This document shows, in pieces, positions 24,830-27,852 of a DNA stretch of 27,852 nucleotides. The notes under the pieces are model-generated. The model had not been told where the DNA came from. It did no database searches and was given only the letters and a program-made list of their open reading frames with translations. The position numbers were made by a program, and so were the translations under genes. The stretch is from Reclinomonas americana ATCC 50394 (taxonomy: Eukaryota > Jakobida > Jakobea > Jakobida), in assembly GCA_048213135.1 (NCBI GenBank), contig AFZH01018702.1, forward strand, positions 1-27,852. The letters run 5' to 3'. The first letter of the stretch is position 1. Every line of letters starts with the position of its first letter.

Positions 24830-25018
24830 GGTTGCATGAATCTATCCGGCCTATCGCTGGAGCGATCATGCTCCTGGCCTTGATGGGAGTCCGCTGCTTC
24901 TCGCCTCATAACATGATCGGCCTCGACGGCCTTGTCGTAGATCAGGCTTGGAAGCGGCGATCCTTGCCGTTGCACCATCAGTCTCCACCTCGCATTCACC
25001 GCCGCATCAGCGGCGATC
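24830..25018 (-). ncRNA. Candidate bridge RNA of the IS1111-group element
   Basis: Read on the minus strand, downstream of the transposase. A 5' hairpin CGCCGC-TGAT-GCGGCG (25015-25000) comes first. A target-type loop follows, enclosed by CCGCTTC (24957-24951) and GAAGCAGCGG (24900-24891). Within it ATCTACGACAA (24942-24932) equals the left target flank 24769-24779, and TCATGTT (24916-24910) is the complement of AACATGA at 26101-26107; a GGCC-GTCGA-GGCC hairpin separates them. A second loop follows: TCCCAT (24888-24883) equals the right element end 26095-26100, and ATAGATT (24845-24839) is the complement of AATCTAT at the left end 24778-24784, with hairpin GGAGC-ATGATC-GCTCC between. The order matches known bridge RNAs. 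The RNA ends are approximate. Confidence 0.75.
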
Positions 25019-25034
25019 CGGTTAGCCAACTTGA

Positions 25035-26039
25035 TTAGGCAGGTATGTAGCTCTCCTTCCTCGCCATCAGCACCCAGGCGATCCGCGCGGTCTTGTTGGC
25101 GAGTGCGACTAGCGCCTTGTTGAATCCAGCTCGCGCCACGATGCCCTTCAGCCAAACCGACCGCCGATCATCGCGGCCGGCCAATCGGCTGATGACGGCA
25201 CGGGCGCCATGGATCAGTTGGCGCCGCAGATAATGATTAGCGCGGCGACCGATGCCGCCGAGTCGGGGCTTGCCGCCGGTCGTGTATTGGCGAGGAACAA
25301 GACCGATCCATGCGGCGAGTTCGCGACCCGAGCGGAAGTGGCGGCCATCATCGACAGCGGCAACAAGCGCAGTGGCGATCACTGGCCCTACACCGGGCAA
25401 CGCAGTGAGCCGGCGACAGGCTTCGCGCTCACGGCAGAGCGTCACGAGCTTTGCATCGAGCCTAGAAAGCCTGGCTTCAACGTCGTGCAATTGGTCGAGA
25501 AGGTCTGTGAACAGCTCACACGCAAGTTCAGAAAGACCTGCGTCGGCGATCATCGCGGGCGCCCGCTCGCGGAACCGCCACGACCCCTTCGGTAGCACGA
25601 CGCCGTATTCAGCGAGCAGACCTCGCGCGTGATTGATGAGTGAGGTGCGCTGGACGACAAGCCGCTCGCGCACCCGATGCAGTGACTGCAAGTCCTGCTG
25701 CTCGGTCGTCTTCACCGGCACGAAGCGCATGGTGGGCCGCGATGCAGCTTCATAAATTGCCTCGGCGTCGACTGCGTCGTTTTTCGAACCGCGCACGAAC
25801 GCCTTCACGAACCGTGGGTTGATGAGCATCACCCGCCTTCCATCCGCCTCGAACCGCCGGCCCCAGTGGTGCGCGCTCGCGCAGGCTTCCATCGCAACGA
25901 CGGCGGGGGAAAGCTCGGCCACAGCGGCATCGAGCTTAGCGCGGCCGACCTTACGCGAGATCACCACACCTTCCGCATCGATCGCGTGCAGGTGAAACGA
26001 CTGTTTGCCAAGATCGATGGCCAACAACTGAGTTGTCAT
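25035..26039 (-). CDS. IS110-family (IS1111-group) transposase/recombinase
   Basis: A 334-residue enzyme that would excise the element as a circle and insert it without a DDE reaction. The N-terminal RuvC-like DEDD domain shows Asp9 (AIDLGKQSF), Glu51 (AMEACASAHHW), Asp88 and Asp91 (SKNDAVDAEAI). A central coiled-coil region follows (about 115-205), then the Tnp_20 domain with LTALPGVGPVIATALVAAV and WIGLVPRQYTTGGKPRLGG. The Ser expected in the (S/T)TGGK segment reads Thr (residue 253). ATG 26039 is chosen because AAGGAGG precedes it with good spacing and MTTQLLAIDLG is the family N-terminus; a longer frame upstream runs out of the element. Confidence 0.94.
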   Translation of the reverse strand: MTTQLLAIDLGKQSFHLHAIDAEGVVISRKVGRAKLDAAVAELSPAVVAMEACASAHHWGRRFEADGRRVMLINPRFVKAFVRGSKNDAVDAEAIYEAASRPTMRFVPVKTTEQQDLQSLHRVRERLVVQRTSLINHARGLLAEYGVVLPKGSWRFRERAPAMIADAGLSELACELFTDLLDQLHDVEARLSRLDAKLVTLCREREACRRLTALPGVGPVIATALVAAVDDGRHFRSGRELAAWIGLVPRQYTTGGKPRLGGIGRRANHYLRRQLIHGARAVISRLAGRDDRRSVWLKGIVARAGFNKALVALANKTARIAWVLMARKESYIPA

Positions 26040-26079
26040 CGCTTTCCTCCTTCTGGTGAGGCACCCAAGGTGGCCGGAA

Positions 26080-26095
26080 AGCGGGAGGCGTCCAT
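26080..26095 (-). repeat. Subterminal inverted repeat, right copy (IS1111-group)
   Basis: Complement of ATGGACGCCTCCCGCT. Seven bases (CCCATAA) separate it from the istA junction. Confidence 0.9.
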
Positions 26096-26103
26096 CCCAT
26101 AAC

Positions 26104-27009
26104 ATGAAGACGGCGGTGGAGACGATCTTCGTCGGCAAGGAGCGGGCCTATAACCGCCGCTTCCAGCAGATGTGCAGCCATTACCTGGTCGATCCCGTCG
26201 CCTGTACGCCGGCCTCGGGCTGGGAGAAGGGGCAGGTCGAGAACCAGGTCGGGCTCGTGCGCGAGCGCTTCTTCGCTCCCCGCCTGCGGGTCAAGAACTA
26301 CGACGAGTTGAACGCCTGGCTGCTGGATCAGGTGCTCCGTTATGCCAAGGCACACCGCCATCCCGAACAGCGTGACCGCACGATCTGGGAGATGTTCGAA
26401 GCCGAACGGGCAAGCCTCGTGCCTTACGCCGGGCGGTTCGATGGCTTCCATGCACTGCCGGCCTCGGTGTCGAAGACCTGTCTCGTGCGCTTCGACAACA
26501 ACAAGTACTCGGTCATCGCGAGCGCGGTCGGGCGTCCCGTCGAGATCCGCGCCTATGCCGATCGGATCGAGCTGCGCCAGGACGGGCGTATCGTCGGCGA
26601 GCATCCCCGCTGCTATGGCCGCGACCAGACCATCTACGATCCCTGGCACTATGTCCCGGTACTGGCTCGCAAGCCGGGAGCCCTGCGTAACGGCGCGCCC
26701 TTCAAGGATTGGGTCCTGCCCGGTGCGATCGACCGGGTCCGACGCAAGCTTGCTGCCGTTCAAGACGGCGATCGGCAGATGGTCGAGATCCTCGCCGCGG
26801 TGCTCAGCGACGGGTTACCTGCCGTCGAAGCTGCCTGCGCGGACGCCCTTCGGCAGGGCGTCCACTCCGCCGACGTGATCATCAACATCCTGGCCCGGCG
26901 CCGGGAGCCGGCGGCAGCGATCACGATCATGACGCCCGATGCCTTGCGGCTGCGCCATGAGCCCGCCGCCGATTGTGCCCGCTACGACAGCCTCAGGAGA
27001 GCCGTGTGA
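26104..27009 (+). pseudogene. istA fragment, right of the IS1111-group insertion
   Basis: Codons from MKTAVETIFVGKERAYNRRF onward: about 300 residues of an IS21 IstA. They include the WEKGQVENQVGLVRERFF segment that carries the catalytic Glu and the VRFDNNKYSV beta segment. The Asn codon AAC at 26101-26103 links it to the YD of the left fragment. The stop overlaps the istB start as TGATG. It has an ATG at the very start, but the product would lack the helix-turn-helix and the first two acidic residues, so it cannot be an active transposase. Confidence 0.9.
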
Positions 27010-27737
27010 TGGAACGCTCGGAGATTCTCGCCACCATGGGCGAGCTCAAGCTCTATGGCATGAAGGCCGCCTTCGACGAGATCATCGCCACAGCGGTGAA
27101 GCGCCAGCACGAGCCGCAGCGCGTCGTCGGCGATCTGCTCGCCGCCGAGATCGCCGAGAAGCAGGCCCGTTCGATCAAGTATCAGATCACCATCGCCAAG
27201 CTGCCGCTCGCCAAGGATGTCGCCGACTTCGCCTTTGACGGCACCCCGATCAACGAGACCCTCGTTCATGATCTCGCCGGCGGCAACTTCCTGGCGCACC
27301 AGCGCAACGTTGTCCTCGTCGGCGGGACTGGGACCGGCAAGACCCATCTCGCCATCGCGATCGCCCGGGCCTGCATCCGTGCCGGTGCTCGCGGCCGCTT
27401 CTTCAACGTCGTCGATCTCGTCAACAAGCTCGAGGCCGAAGCCCGCGCCGGCCGCCAGGGCCGCATGGCCGATTATCTCGCCCGCATGGACTTCATCGTC
27501 CTCGACGAACTTGGCTATCTGCCCTTCGCACAGTCCGGAGGACAACTGCTCTTCCACCTGGTCAGCAGGCTCTACGAGCAGAGCTCCGTCATCGTCACCA
27601 CGAACCTCGCCTTCGGCGAATGGCCGTCCGTCTTCGGCGACGCCAAGATGACCACCGCGCTCCTCGACCGGCTCACCCATCACTGCGACATCGTCGAAAC
27701 CGGCAACGAGAGCTGGCGCTTCAAGAACAGGCTCTGA
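27009..27737 (+). CDS. istB: IS21-family helper ATPase IstB (second subtype)
   Basis: A 242-residue AAA+ ATPase with Walker [12 protein letters not shown], Walker [38 protein letters not shown] and the [20 protein letters not shown] motif. The N-terminal helix [19 protein letters not shown] is typical of IstB. ATG 27009 overlaps the istA stop. It is intact although its partner IstA is destroyed, and resembles the other IstB (6057-6911) only in the ATPase motifs. It could still assist a related intact IS21 copy elsewhere in the genome. Confidence 0.95.
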   Translation: MERSEILATMGELKLYGMKAAFDEIIATAVKRQHEPQRVVGDLLAAEIAEKQARSIKYQITIAKLPLAKDVADFAFDGTPINETLVHDLAGGNFLAHQRNVVLVGGTGTGKTHLAIAIARACIRAGARGRFFNVVDLVNKLEAEARAGRQGRMADYLARMDFIVLDELGYLPFAQSGGQLLFHLVSRLYEQSSVIVTTNLAFGEWPSVFGDAKMTTALLDRLTHHCDIVETGNESWRFKNRL

Positions 27738-27765
27738 GCCTCCCCGAGACCCAACGATCCGGAGC

Positions 27766-27804
27766 CGGCGCGGCTGCGCAATCCAGACCAGCTCCGCCGC
27801 GCCG
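27766..27804. terminator. Inverted repeat downstream of istB
   Basis: CGGCGCGGC (27766-27774) and GCCGCGCCG (27796-27804) form a 9-bp stem with a 21-base loop, 28 bases after istB. There is no T-tract; it may act as a Rho-assisted terminator or be chance in GC-rich DNA. Confidence 0.3.
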
Positions 27805-27852
27805 CCTCCTCGCCGCGAAGCATACTCAAGGGGTCAACATTGGACGCCAATC

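Larger units (their letters stand above)
24778..26102 (-). mobile_element. IS110-family (IS1111-group) insertion sequence
   Basis: A 16-bp perfect subterminal inverted repeat, ATGGACGCCTCCCGCT, lies at 24783-24798 and inverted at 26080-26095, a hallmark of the IS1111 group. The element carries one DEDD transposase on the minus strand, a short leader (26040-26095) and a long 3' non-coding segment (24799-25034). No clean target duplication exists, as expected. An AA core at 24778-24779 and 26101-26102 explains both junctions and rebuilds the istA codons GAC AAC ATG AAG. With one core copy the element is 1,323 bp. The boundary is uncertain by one or two bases. Confidence 0.88.
24688..27852 (+). 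mobile_element. Second IS21-family element, 5'-truncated, interrupted by an IS1111-group element, right end cut by window
   Basis: Homology to an IS21 istA begins abruptly near 24688 (YPRESQEM), about 30 bases after the cupin terminator. The left end and the first part of istA are missing. It is interrupted at 24780-26102 by an IS110-family element, then resumes through istA and an intact istB. The last bases (AAGGGGTCAACATTGGACGCC near 27829-27849) look like the terminal repeats of this IS21 subtype, and the element probably ends just beyond the window. The proteins differ clearly from the IS21 copy at 4452-7035. Confidence 0.85.

Noticed and set aside
25951-26763. Minus-strand frame across the IS1111/istA junction
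   Set aside because: It runs opposite istA and the transposase leader; no motif, and it crosses a known insertion boundary.
1-27852. CRISPR arrays, tRNA or rRNA genes, phage genes, anti-phage systems
   Set aside because: No regularly spaced repeats, tRNA cloverleaf sequences, rRNA signatures or phage and defence protein motifs were seen on either strand.

Overview
The window is GC-rich chromosomal or megaplasmid DNA, most likely from an alphaproteobacterium of the Hyphomicrobiales (rhizobial/Bosea/Methylobacterium-like). This rests on the etfA-pyc order, the style of the IS1380, IS21 and IS110/IS1111 elements, and the IclR, Liv and HyuAB gene content. The species cannot be fixed from the sequence alone. 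No tRNA, rRNA or CRISPR array was found.

Layout. (1) 1-3812: core metabolism, the 3' end of etfA (electron-transfer flavoprotein alpha) and a complete pyruvate carboxylase gene. (2) 3901-8118: an IS1380-family element with a 4-bp CTAT target duplication. Its transposase gene is split by a complete 2,584-bp IS21-family element (4452-7035) with its own 6-bp GCCAGC duplication. (3) 8487-13129, plus strand: an acyl-CoA racemase-like enzyme, a metallo-beta-lactamase-fold hydrolase, a class III CoA-transferase, a doubtful small ORF and an orphan homologue of dipicolinate synthase subunit A. (4) 13130-13858: a convergent gap holding gene debris, including the frameshifted 5' end of a transketolase/pyruvate dehydrogenase E1-like gene. 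(5) 23637 down to 13859, minus strand: one tight operon reading iclR, hyuA, hyuB, livK, livF, livM, livG, livH, rraA-like. (6) 23638-24215: an AT-rich divergent control region, then a small cupin gene with a hairpin terminator. (7) 24688-27852: a 5'-truncated second IS21-type element of a different subtype. Its istA is split by a complete IS110-family (IS1111-group) element, and its istB is intact.

How the genes may work together. Regions 3 to 6 look like a catabolic island: ABC uptake of an amide- or amino-acid-like compound (Liv), ATP-dependent opening of a lactam, imide or hydantoin-type bond (HyuAB), CoA activation and epimerisation (CoA-transferase, racemase), a hydrolase, an aldolase/decarboxylase-like RraA protein, and IclR control. 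The substrate is not determined by the sequence.

The most striking observation is in the IS1111-group element. Its non-coding segment downstream of the transposase has the layout of a bridge RNA. In order along the RNA there are an 11-nt match to the left target flank, a 7-nt match to the complement of the right target flank (both sharing an AA core), a 6-nt match to one element end, and a 7-nt match to the complement of the other. The target is the sequence encoding a catalytic-Asp motif (YDNMK) of an IS21 transposase, so this IS appears to be RNA-guided into another IS.
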